Shown here: positions 1 through 6,047 of the stretch, piece by piece
Layout of the letters: every line of letters begins with the position of its first letter
Numbering within the stretch: the stretch's first letter is position 1
DNA from: Bacteroidota bacterium
GTDB taxonomy: Bacteria > Bacteroidota > Bacteroidia > CAILMK01
Length of the DNA stretch: 7,647 nt
Assembly: GCA_013287095.1 (NCBI GenBank)
Contig: JABDEJ010000092.1
Location: 1 to 7,647 of the forward strand
Reading direction: 5' to 3'
The notes under the pieces: generated by a model
The model's database searches: none
Told to the model about the DNA's origin: nothing
What the model saw: the letters and a program-made list of their open reading frames with translations, nothing else
Program-made: the position numbers and the translations under genes

Positions 1-1076
1 GCTTTAAGGCTACAAAAGAAGATATTAGCCAGGTGGTGGTCAGGGTAGAAGAATGGGGTAAAGATGCCAAAGGAAAACCTTATAAAAAAGGGCAGACACG
101 CCGCGATGTCACGTTTTTTAGCAGTCCCTATACTGGCGACATAGTTCCTTCGCTTTCAGGGTTTAACGGATCAAACAACTACACGGCAATTTATTGCGCC
201 GGTCAAAAACAATGTCTTAGCATTTATTCAGTTGACGCAGATACAAATCTGGTTGTAAAGATGACCAACAGCAATATGCCTTCCGGTTTATCCAACGCAA
301 CTTTAGCCATAGATACAAGCTCAAAAAGACCAACAGCCACCTTTTGCTGGCAACCAGATTCAACCCAGATCGGTAAGAGTTATCAATTTACACTCAATGC
401 TGAAGATAACAATTGTCCGCTTGTTGGCAAAACAGCAAGAACATATACCATCAATGTATATGCCACGCCAAAAGTAAGTGCAACAGCAACGAATCTGGGA
501 TGTGGGAATATGATTTTTAAGGCTGTTCCTCAAGTAAATAGCAATATATCAGCATATAGATGGAACGGAAGTGATGGCCTTAGTGGCCTCAGTGCTACGG
601 ATACTATTATCAGACACCATTACAAAAAATCAGGCTTTTACGGCTGGACCCTTATTTATGTCAACAAGTCAGGATGTGGTGATTATGACTATGGGACTTT
701 TGTTATTGCTCCTTACGTAAATATTACCGTTACCCCAAAAGATACCCTGGTTTGTCTCTCAAAAAATCCTGTTGTTACCTTAACATCGACAATTTCAGGA
801 GGTACTGGCCCTTTTATATATTCATGGACATCCGGGAATGTAAAACTAGGGGACAGTACAGCTACCGCAAACGTACCAGTTACAAGCGACTCAACTATTC
901 TGGCACTGGTGAGGGATTCGGGAGGTCATTGTACTAATTGGGACACTGCATATATCAAAGCATCAGGAGGCATCACCCCGGTAAAATTGATACCGCCCAA
1001 AGACACCCTGGCCTGTAGCGGACAAAACGTTACGCTGATAGCAGAAGCAACGGGGGGGCGACCCGGCTCATTATGA
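1..1076 (+). CDS. Large secreted Ig-repeat surface protein, N-terminal part (5' end outside window, frameshifted at 3' end)
   Basis: The frame is open from position 3 with no stop before it, so the gene begins upstream of the window; the GTG at 33 is internal. The visible part is Thr/Ser/Asn-rich with paired cysteines, low in charge, and made of beta-sandwich-like modules. Two Ig-like repeats are clear, each opening with a PKDTL-x-C motif (codons at about 735 and 996) and continuing to a GG-x-G/P turn and a Y-x-W strand. Such modules form extracellular stalks of Bacteroidota adhesins and gliding-type surface proteins (family knowledge). The frame runs into TGA at 1074-1076 because of one extra G in the run at 1052-1058. 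Removing one G joins it to the open frame that continues to 1959 and carries the sorting domain. As read, this product would lack the type IX secretion signal. Ligand and function are unknown. Confidence 0.85.
   Translation, partial: FKATKEDISQVVVRVEEWGKDAKGKPYKKGQTRRDVTFFSSPYTGDIVPSLSGFNGSNNYTAIYCAGQKQCLSIYSVDADTNLVVKMTNSNMPSGLSNATLAIDTSSKRPTATFCWQPDSTQIGKSYQFTLNAEDNNCPLVGKTARTYTINVYATPKVSATATNLGCGNMIFKAVPQVNSNISAYRWNGSDGLSGLSATDTIIRHHYKKSGFYGWTLIYVNKSGCGDYDYGTFVIAPYVNITVTPKDTLVCLSKNPVVTLTSTISGGTGPFIYSWTSGNVKLGDSTATANVPVTSDSTILALVRDSGGHCTNWDTAYIKASGGITPVKLIPPKDTLACSGQNVTLIAEATGGRPGSL
1052..1058 (+). other. Seven-G homopolymer at the frameshift
   Basis: The upstream frame reads ACG GGG GGG CGA and stops six codons later at TGA 1074-1076. 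With six Gs it reads ACG GGG GGC GAC and stays open to 1959. The next Ig repeat has ACG GGG GGA, a six-G run at 1284-1289, at the equivalent place, which supports six as the ancestral number. The extra base may be a sequencing error, a fixed mutation, or slipped-strand variation. Confidence 0.85.
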
Positions 1077-1959
1077 ATATCTATGGAAACCCGTTGGAAT
1101 AACAAAGAACACTTATAGCTTTATCGCATCGAAAGCACAAACCCAGGAAGTTTCTATTATGGATGGATGCACCAGCGATTCTGCAACAGTTCACATTACA
1201 GTGCGCCCACCTTTGGTAATCCAGGTTTCTAAAGACACTGCTATTTGTCAAGGAAAGTCCATAACAGCTTTAGCCACAGGAACGGGGGGAATTCCTGCCA
1301 AATATCTTTTCACATGGGAGGGATCGTTGGGAGCCGGTACTACAAAAACGTTGGCCCCTGTTAGCACTCAAAATTATTCCGTTGTTTTATCGGATGGATG
1401 CAGCACTACTGACAGAGGTTTTATAAGAATAACTGTTTTCCCAAAACCTGTAAGCAAACCCTCAGCACAAAAAACAACCATTATGCAGAACCAATCCATT
1501 CAATTTGAAAATGGTTCTACGGGGGCAACCCAATATCTCTGGAAATTCGGGGATGGTACTTCTTCCAACCTTGATTCGCCAACGCATCAGTATATGGATA
1601 CAGGCTATTTTAATGTAACACTCACAGCTATAAACAACCAGGGCTGTACAGATTCAACAATTTTAAAAAAATATATCAATGTTTTGCCGGCGTTTTATTG
1701 CTACATCCCTAATGCTTTTACACCTGGTAACCTTGACAGTTTGAACCTTTGTTTTAAACCCAAAGGACAGGCCATCAGCAGCTATATTATGGAAATCTTC
1801 AGCCGATGGGGAAATACGGTTTACAAAGGGAACAAATGCTGGGATGGAACATACAATGGTCAACCACTCCCTGATGGAATGTTTATTTATCATATCACCG
1901 TAACTGATGTCTATGGGAATACGTATAAGTATTCAGGCACGGTTTACATATTGAATTGA
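1060..1959 (+). CDS. C-terminal part of the same surface protein: Ig repeats, PKD domain, T9SS type B (CHU_C) sorting domain
   Basis: This frame is homologous to the upstream part from about 1060 on (GDPAHYEYLW continues the broken repeat); the first in-frame ATG, at 1159, is probably not a natural start. Order: end of Ig repeat 2; Ig repeat 3 (about 1213-1435) opening SKDTAIC and ending with a YSVVLSDGCS strand; a PKD domain (about 1445-1682) with W-x-FGDG, P-x-HQY and TGYFNVTL; then a gliding-motility-associated C-terminal domain (about 1690-1956) with PNAFTP, SRWGNTVY, WDGTYNGQPLPDGMFIY and a final GTVYIL strand. That last domain is the type B sorting signal that sends proteins through the type IX secretion system to the cell surface (family knowledge). 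The usual NGDGxND turn is degenerate here (GNLDSLN). The stop is TGA at 1957-1959. Taken alone it would have no signal peptide, so it is best read as the tail of the gene broken at 1052-1058. Confidence 0.88.
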   Translation, partial: DPAHYEYLWKPVGITKNTYSFIASKAQTQEVSIMDGCTSDSATVHITVRPPLVIQVSKDTAICQGKSITALATGTGGIPAKYLFTWEGSLGAGTTKTLAPVSTQNYSVVLSDGCSTTDRGFIRITVFPKPVSKPSAQKTTIMQNQSIQFENGSTGATQYLWKFGDGTSSNLDSPTHQYMDTGYFNVTLTAINNQGCTDSTILKKYINVLPAFYCYIPNAFTPGNLDSLNLCFKPKGQAISSYIMEIFSRWGNTVYKGNKCWDGTYNGQPLPDGMFIYHITVTDVYGNTYKYSGTVYILN

Positions 1960-1970
1960 TAGTAAAAATT

Positions 1971-3026
1971 TTATTCATATTCAATCTCAACCTTCTCTGT
2001 CATCGGGTATCCCACACAGGTCAATATCCACCCTTTGTCGAGTTCTTTTTGAGTCAATACATCATTGATCGACATTTTAACTTCGCCACTTTTGCAAATC
2101 GCGGAACAGGTTCCGCAAATCCCACCCTGGCAACTATATGGCAAATAAATATTTTTCTCAAGAGCGGCTTTTAATATGGGTTTGCCCACTGGGATTAGCA
2201 GATCAAGCACCTGTCCCCTGAAATTTATGGTAACAGATTTATCACCAGCTTCCTGAACTGGCGGTGTGTTAATAGCTTCCTGCTCAGCGATGACCACAAA
2301 GTTCTCCTTGTGAATTATACTCTTGTCAAAACCCATCGCCACAATGATCATTTCAGATTTGCGCATATAATCAAACGGCCCGCATAACATAAACTCGGCT
2401 TTTGATCTGTCAGATTGCAAATTATTTTCAATCAGCACATTTAACAATTCCAGGCTGAGATGTCCTTTGTAAATATAGCTTTTATCAACCGGATCGCTAA
2501 AAATATAGATGCATTTAAACCTTTCAGGATATATGTCAGTTAGCCGGTTAAGTTGGCGGTAAAAAATAGTTGACTTTTCGTCCCTGTTACTATATATCAG
2601 GACAATACGACTCAACAGATCATTCTTCAAAACATCTTTTAAAATAGAAAATATCGGAGTGATCCCGCTACCTGCAGCGATCATAAAAATATCCCGATTT
2701 GCTTGCGCCCTGTTCAATACAAAACGCCCCGCCGGTGGCAGCGCCTGAATTTCATCACCAATTTTCAGGTGCCGGTAAACATAATTAGATATTTCACCAT
2801 TTGGGATGCGCTTTACGGTAATGGCAAGATCCGTATCCATACCCGGTACAGAACTGAGCGAAAAAGATCTGCGGATTTCTTTGCCTCTTATGTTGAAATC
2901 AATCGTCAGAAATTGCCCCGGTCTATAAGTAACAATTTCATCATTTAAAGGAGTTAGCCTCACCGTTACAGCATCTGCTGTTTCATGGATAATACTCGTA
3001 ACTTTTAAGCTAATGAATGGCTGCAT
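1971..3026 (-). CDS. FAD/NAD(P)-binding ferredoxin reductase with C-terminal 2Fe-2S domain (PaaE-like)
   Basis: A complete 351-residue cytoplasmic electron-transfer flavoprotein. It is expected to take electrons from NAD(P)H through FAD to a plant-type 2Fe-2S cluster and on to a partner oxygenase or other acceptor. Domains in order: FAD-binding barrel (about 1-105) with the R-x-F-S-L-S motif at 53-58; NAD(P)-binding domain (about 112-235) with AAGSGITP at 117-124 and CGP at 215-217; a linker; and a ferredoxin domain (about 263-351) with C299, C304, C307 and C337, the Cx4Cx2C...C pattern. Length and order match PaaE, the reductase of the phenylacetyl-CoA epoxidase, and related solo reductases. 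No paaABCD genes are visible, so the partner is unknown and I give no symbol. The ATG at 3026 fits the fold and lies 7 nt after a TATCTTTG promoter box. Its stop lies 11 bp from the convergent surface-protein gene. Confidence 0.93.
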   Translation of the reverse strand: MQPFISLKVTSIIHETADAVTVRLTPLNDEIVTYRPGQFLTIDFNIRGKEIRRSFSLSSVPGMDTDLAITVKRIPNGEISNYVYRHLKIGDEIQALPPAGRFVLNRAQANRDIFMIAAGSGITPIFSILKDVLKNDLLSRIVLIYSNRDEKSTIFYRQLNRLTDIYPERFKCIYIFSDPVDKSYIYKGHLSLELLNVLIENNLQSDRSKAEFMLCGPFDYMRKSEMIIVAMGFDKSIIHKENFVVIAEQEAINTPPVQEAGDKSVTINFRGQVLDLLIPVGKPILKAALEKNIYLPYSCQGGICGTCSAICKSGEVKMSINDVLTQKELDKGWILTCVGYPMTEKVEIEYE

Positions 3027-3033
3027 GGTATGG

Positions 3034-3041
3034 CAAAGATA
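3034..3041 (-). promoter_or_regulatory. Bacteroidota -7 promoter box (TATCTTTG) for the reductase gene
   Basis: TATCTTTG on the minus strand matches the Bacteroidota consensus TAnnTTTG exactly and is followed by 7 nt (CCATACC) and then the ATG at 3026. Transcription from such a box starts a few bases downstream, so the mRNA would have almost no leader. I see only a weak -33 candidate (TTTC about 21 nt upstream). Confidence 0.65.
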
Positions 3042-3073
3042 GTGAGGCTTATATTTAAACCCGAAAAATCGAC

Positions 3074-3081
3074 TACCTTTG
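3074..3081 (+). promoter_or_regulatory. Bacteroidota -7 promoter box (TACCTTTG) for the small exported protein gene
   Basis: TACCTTTG matches TAnnTTTG exactly and is followed by 7 nt (TACCAGA) and then the ATG at 3089, the same spacing as the divergent box at 3034-3041. This implies a near-leaderless mRNA and supports both the reality and the start of the downstream small gene. No good -33 TTTG is visible; the region upstream is AT-rich. Confidence 0.62.
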
Positions 3082-3088
3082 TACCAGA

Positions 3089-3496
3089 ATGACTGACAGG
3101 CATTTTACATATTATAAAAACAATTTTCTGAAATGGTTATTGGCCATAACCTTATTCATCAGTCTTTGGACTTTACCCGGATATGCCCGGAAATCCACAA
3201 TTCACATGGTGCCAAAAAACCAGAATGAACTTATCCTGTCAACCACAAAAACAAGCAAATCCGGCGTTTCGTACAGAAAGGTTTTCAGACTGATATGTCT
3301 AAAAGCAATCCGTGCAAACCTTTATAAAAACAGCTTCGGTACGGTAATCCCGATTCATAATGCCCTCGCCAAAAATACTTTTCAGCATGTTTCAGACAAG
3401 CTCTGCTCTTTTGTACCCTTCTATGGGTTTCGACAACTGAAAACAATTCCTCAAAGTTCTGATGAGGATTTCTTCATGGTCTTTTTAAGAGGATAA
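3089..3496 (+). CDS. Small exported protein of unknown function
   Basis: I do not recognise this 135-residue protein. Residues 1-10 are polar, 11-15 include K15, and about 16-31 are hydrophobic (WLLAITLFISLWTLPG), followed by GYA-RKS, a plausible signal peptidase I site after A33. The mature part of about 100 residues is basic, with clustered Lys/Arg and two Cys (70 and 106). No catalytic motif, coiled coil or repeat is obvious. It ends in a short acidic patch (SSDED, 123-127) before FFMVFLRG. A TACCTTTG box 7 nt before the ATG argues for a real expressed gene, and two hairpins follow the stop. It is divergent from the reductase across 62 bp, which suggests possible co-regulation but no functional link. 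It could also remain anchored in the inner membrane by the uncleaved N-terminal helix. Confidence 0.6.
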   Translation: MTDRHFTYYKNNFLKWLLAITLFISLWTLPGYARKSTIHMVPKNQNELILSTTKTSKSGVSYRKVFRLICLKAIRANLYKNSFGTVIPIHNALAKNTFQHVSDKLCSFVPFYGFRQLKTIPQSSDEDFFMVFLRG

Positions 3497-3509
3497 TTCT
3501 TTTCCTCTT
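3487..3509 (+). terminator. Hairpin overlapping the stop codon of the small exported protein gene
   Basis: AAGAGGA (3487-3493) pairs perfectly with TCCTCTT (3503-3509) around a 9 nt loop. It covers the TAA stop and is followed by only a short T run. It could be a weak terminator or an mRNA 3' stabilising stem. Confidence 0.35.
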
Positions 3510-3523
3510 TCGTGTCCATTTTA

Positions 3524-3553
3524 TGACCCGGCATTGGCCAGGTTATTCTTTTT
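3524..3553 (+). terminator. Candidate intrinsic terminator after the small exported protein gene
   Basis: TGACCCGGC (3524-3532) pairs with GCCAGGTTA (3537-3545) over an ATTG loop, with one C-A mismatch and one G-T wobble, and is followed directly by the T-rich tail TTCTTTTT (3546-3553). The form is that of a rho-independent terminator 27 nt after the stop at 3496. Confidence 0.55.
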
Positions 3554-3583
3554 GACCTTTAAAAAATTATTAAAAAGATTTTC

Positions 3584-3778
3584 ATGGAGAAGATTAAACG
3601 CGCCATGCGTTTGTCCGTACTAATATTCCTGATGGTATTGGCTTCAGTGGGTTTGAGCATCACAGGTGCTGCTCCCCCACTGCCCAAGGAAAAGGAAACA
3701 GTTATGGAAGAAGAAACCAAAAGCAAGAAGAGTAAGAAAAAGAAAATTGAAAACCTGGAATCTAAAAAATCAGGATAA
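3584..3778 (+). CDS. Tiny exported or membrane-anchored protein with Lys/Glu-rich tail
   Basis: A 64-residue protein I cannot assign to a family. Positively charged residues (K3, K5, R6, R9) precede a hydrophobic segment at about 10-29 (SVLIFLMVLASVGLSITGA), then APPLP, then an extremely charged tail: acidic/mixed at 35-46 and a run of lysines at 46-54. This is the form of a signal peptide with cleavage near A29, or of a single N-terminal anchor with a short polyampholyte tail. Small exported proteins of this shape, hydrophobic N-terminus followed by a Pro and charge-rich tail, are common in Bacteroidota and mostly uncharacterised (general knowledge). No Shine-Dalgarno is visible, but the leader is A-rich (AAAAAATTATTAAAAAGA), as is usual for translation starts in this phylum. 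A near-match promoter box (TCTTTTTG, 3547-3554) lies 29 nt upstream. Confidence 0.6.
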   Translation: MEKIKRAMRLSVLIFLMVLASVGLSITGAAPPLPKEKETVMEEETKSKKSKKKKIENLESKKSG

Positions 3779-3810
3779 ACGATTACTTTGTTAGTATTTC
3801 TGTGCTAGAA

Positions 3811-3832
3811 AGGTCGGTGAGGACACCGACCT
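3811..3832. terminator. Perfect 9 bp hairpin in the convergent gap
   Basis: AGGTCGGTG (3811-3819) and CACCGACCT (3824-3832) are perfect inverted copies around an AGGA loop. It lies 33 nt after the stop of the tiny exported protein gene. There is no T tract after it on the + strand, while on the minus strand TTTCTAGCAC follows. A transcript-end stem is the simplest reading. Confidence 0.45.
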
Positions 3833-3847
3833 GGGGCATGGGAAATA

Positions 3848-3878
3848 AAGTTGACAACTTTTTGAAAGTTGTCAACTT
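3848..3878. repeat. Perfect 14 bp inverted repeat (palindromic hairpin), likely bidirectional transcript end
   Basis: AAGTTGACAACTTT (3848-3861) and AAAGTTGTCAACTT (3865-3878) are exact inverted copies around a TTG loop. It sits between two convergent genes, 70 nt after one stop and about 105 nt past the other. No long T tract follows; on the minus strand the stem continues into TATTT. It may act as a two-way terminator or be one copy of a dispersed intergenic palindrome. Confidence 0.6.
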
Positions 3879-3912
3879 AATGCGAACGGTTATTCATACT
3901 AATACAAGCGGG

Positions 3913-3991
3913 TTTCCAAAATTTCAAATTTCCAGTTTCAAATTTTCAACCTTCCAATTTTTTATTTTCCCAATCTTTTAATTTACCAAAT
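3913..3991. other. Nearly G-free AT-rich stretch downstream of the M13 peptidase gene
   Basis: This stretch of 79 bases, including the last codons of the peptidase gene, contains a single G on the + strand (3935). It includes two exact copies of TTTCAAATTT (3922-3931 and 3936-3945) with a 14 bp period, followed by looser CAA-TTTT variants. No reading frame or stem explains it. On the minus strand it would be an unstructured, almost C-free 3' UTR. Confidence 0.5.
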
Positions 3992-6028
3992 GACCACCCT
4001 ATCCTTCTCTTCCCTCCATAGTGGTGAGCCTTTCTTAATGCCAAATGCTTCGTAAAACTCAGGGATATTGCTCAGTGGACCATTCGTTCTCAAATCAGCG
4101 GGGGCATGTACATCTGTAAGAATCTGTTGTGCGAGTTTTTCAGGGCGCTGCTGTACCATCCACCCTAAAGCATAGCCAAGGAAATAGCGTTGTAATGGCG
4201 TAAGGCCTGCTACTTTCTTTCCGCTTTTGTATTCTTCAGTTTGTTTGAAAGCATCAAGACCGATCACGATACCACCAAGGTCAGCAAGGTTTTCACCGAG
4301 TGAAGCTTTGCCATTGACGTGCAATGTATCGAGTACAACATATTTGTTAAACTGGTCAACGTATTTCTGTGTACGGTCTTTAAATTTTTGCTCATCATCT
4401 TTGGTCCACCAGTTTTTAAGGTTGCCTTTTTCGTCATACAAGTGTCCTTCATCGTCAAAACCGTGTGTAATTTCGTGACCAATGGTTGAGCCTCCTGCAT
4501 AGCCATATACAAGTGCATCATCCAGTTCGCTGTCCTTGTATCCCGGTACAGCAAAACATGCCGCCGGCAATACGATCTCGTTGTTTGAAGGATTATAATA
4601 AGCATTATATTCCTGCGGGTTCATATCCCATTCTGTTCTGTCCACTGGCTTCGTGAGTTTTTTGACGGTATAGGTAAACCAGAAATGATCAATATTAATC
4701 ACATTCCGGCAATACGATTGGCGTTCGATATCCATGCCGGTAAAATCTTTCCATTTATCAGGATACCCGATCTTTTTGGTCACAGAAGCAAGTTTTTTTA
4801 CCGCCCTGGCTTTGGTTGAATCACTCATCCAGCCTACGTTCAATATATGTTCTTTATAAGCCGCAAGTATGGCATCTACCAGTTTTACATAGCGTTGCTT
4901 GGCTTCCGGCCCAAAATATTCTTTCACAAAACTCTGGCCAAGCAGTTCCCCTATTCCCTGGTTTTCATAGTCTATCACACGTTTCCAGCGGGGCTTCATT
5001 TGTGTGGCACCTGATAGGACCGTACTGTAAAAGTGGAAAGAAGCCTGATCAAATTTCTTGCTAAGTCTTTCAGAATAGCCATTCACCAATTGCCAGTGTA
5101 GGTAACTTTTCCATGTTTGCAACGGGAAAGATTTAATCGCTTCTTCAAGACCCGTAAAAAACTCAGGCTGACCAACTATAATACTATCCTGTTTTGGGAT
5201 AGTTGCTTTAACCAGGAAATTTTCCCAGTTTATGGAAGGTGTCAATTTATCAAAATCTGCCGTTGCCATTTTATTGTAGTTCTTATATGGGTCACGCAGG
5301 TCTTCCAATTTGCGGGAAACCCTGGCAAGGGCTGTTTCAAGTTCCATAACTTCCTTTGCCTCAGCATTGCCGCTGCCAGACTTTGCATCAGACGCATCAA
5401 GGGTTTTGGCCAGGTATTTCACATATTGTTCGCGTATATTTTTGGTTCGGGCGTCATTGTTTAGATAATAATCCCTGTTCGGCAATCCCAATCCACCCTG
5501 ACCAAAATGCAGGACTTCTATAGAACTGTTTTTTTCATCCTGGCCTACAGACATCCCGAAACCGGTGCCGGCATTATAGGCTTGCAACTGAGCCATCATA
5601 TCCACCAGGCCTTGTTTATCCTTAATTTCATCAATCTCCTTTAATTCCGGATTCAGAGGGTCAATTCCTTCCTTTTCTATGGCATTAGAATCCATGGCCG
5701 AAGAATACAGGTCACCAATACGCTGGGTGGTACTGTTTTTGGGTGCATCTTTGGTATTGGCAGCATCTTCGCTGATCTTTTTCAATTGATCATATATCTC
5801 ATCCTTAACAAGATTACCGATCCCCCATCTGCTTTCGGTAGCCGGTATCGGGTTGTTTTTCAACCAGGTTCCATTTGCATATCTGTAAAAATCCTTGCCA
5901 GGATCAACTGTAGTATCCATATCAGCCCGAAGGATATCAGGCTTTTGAACCTCTGTTGTTTTTGGATGGCAGGAAGCCAAAAGGCCAACAGCGCCTAAAA
6001 CAATTGCAGTGCGTAATAATATCTTCAT
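3983..6028 (-). CDS. M13 family zinc metallopeptidase (neprilysin/PepO-like), lipoprotein
   Basis: A complete 681-residue endopeptidase of the neprilysin/endothelin-converting-enzyme family, which cleaves short peptides on the outer side of the inner membrane or at the outer membrane. The N-terminus is a lipoprotein signal: K2, R6, a hydrophobic core and the lipobox LLASC with acylated C20. The N-terminal M13 domain follows (about 40-420, with DPGKDFYRYANGTW at 42-55). The catalytic domain contains NAYYNP (475-480, substrate backbone binding), the zinc site HEITH (518-522), the third ligand E579 in GENLAD with D583, DVHAPADLR (639-647, equivalent to the transition-state His and the Arg of neprilysin) and the terminal Trp typical of the family. 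All key residues are present, so it should be active. The ATG at 6028 gives a full signal peptide and lies 19 nt after a TATGTTTG box. It is monocistronic here, convergent with the tiny exported protein gene and divergent from the glycosyltransferase gene. Confidence 0.97.
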   Translation of the reverse strand: MKILLRTAIVLGAVGLLASCHPKTTEVQKPDILRADMDTTVDPGKDFYRYANGTWLKNNPIPATESRWGIGNLVKDEIYDQLKKISEDAANTKDAPKNSTTQRIGDLYSSAMDSNAIEKEGIDPLNPELKEIDEIKDKQGLVDMMAQLQAYNAGTGFGMSVGQDEKNSSIEVLHFGQGGLGLPNRDYYLNNDARTKNIREQYVKYLAKTLDASDAKSGSGNAEAKEVMELETALARVSRKLEDLRDPYKNYNKMATADFDKLTPSINWENFLVKATIPKQDSIIVGQPEFFTGLEEAIKSFPLQTWKSYLHWQLVNGYSERLSKKFDQASFHFYSTVLSGATQMKPRWKRVIDYENQGIGELLGQSFVKEYFGPEAKQRYVKLVDAILAAYKEHILNVGWMSDSTKARAVKKLASVTKKIGYPDKWKDFTGMDIERQSYCRNVINIDHFWFTYTVKKLTKPVDRTEWDMNPQEYNAYYNPSNNEIVLPAACFAVPGYKDSELDDALVYGYAGGSTIGHEITHGFDDEGHLYDEKGNLKNWWTKDDEQKFKDRTQKYVDQFNKYVVLDTLHVNGKASLGENLADLGGIVIGLDAFKQTEEYKSGKKVAGLTPLQRYFLGYALGWMVQQRPEKLAQQILTDVHAPADLRTNGPLSNIPEFYEAFGIKKGSPLWREEKDRVVIW

Positions 6029-6047
6029 ATTAAATATTTATATCTTT

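Noticed and set aside
33..35. GTG at 33 as the start of the surface protein
   Set aside because: The frame is open from the window edge with coding-like sequence before it and no promoter or leader, so the true start lies upstream.
1050..1062. Programmed +1 ribosomal frameshift at GGG-GGG-CGA
   Set aside because: The direction required is +1, but I see no stimulatory stop, stem or conserved precedent in this family; a sequencing error or slippage mutation is simpler.
1159..1161. ATG at 1159 as the start of an independent protein
   Set aside because: The homologous Ig strand continues upstream to 1060 in the same frame, there is no promoter box, and the product would lack a signal peptide although it ends in a secretion domain.
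4227..4605. Antisense and out-of-frame open stretches within the M13 peptidase gene
   Set aside because: They overlap a fully conserved catalytic-domain coding region, lack promoter boxes and have no protein-like composition; they are shadows of the real frame.
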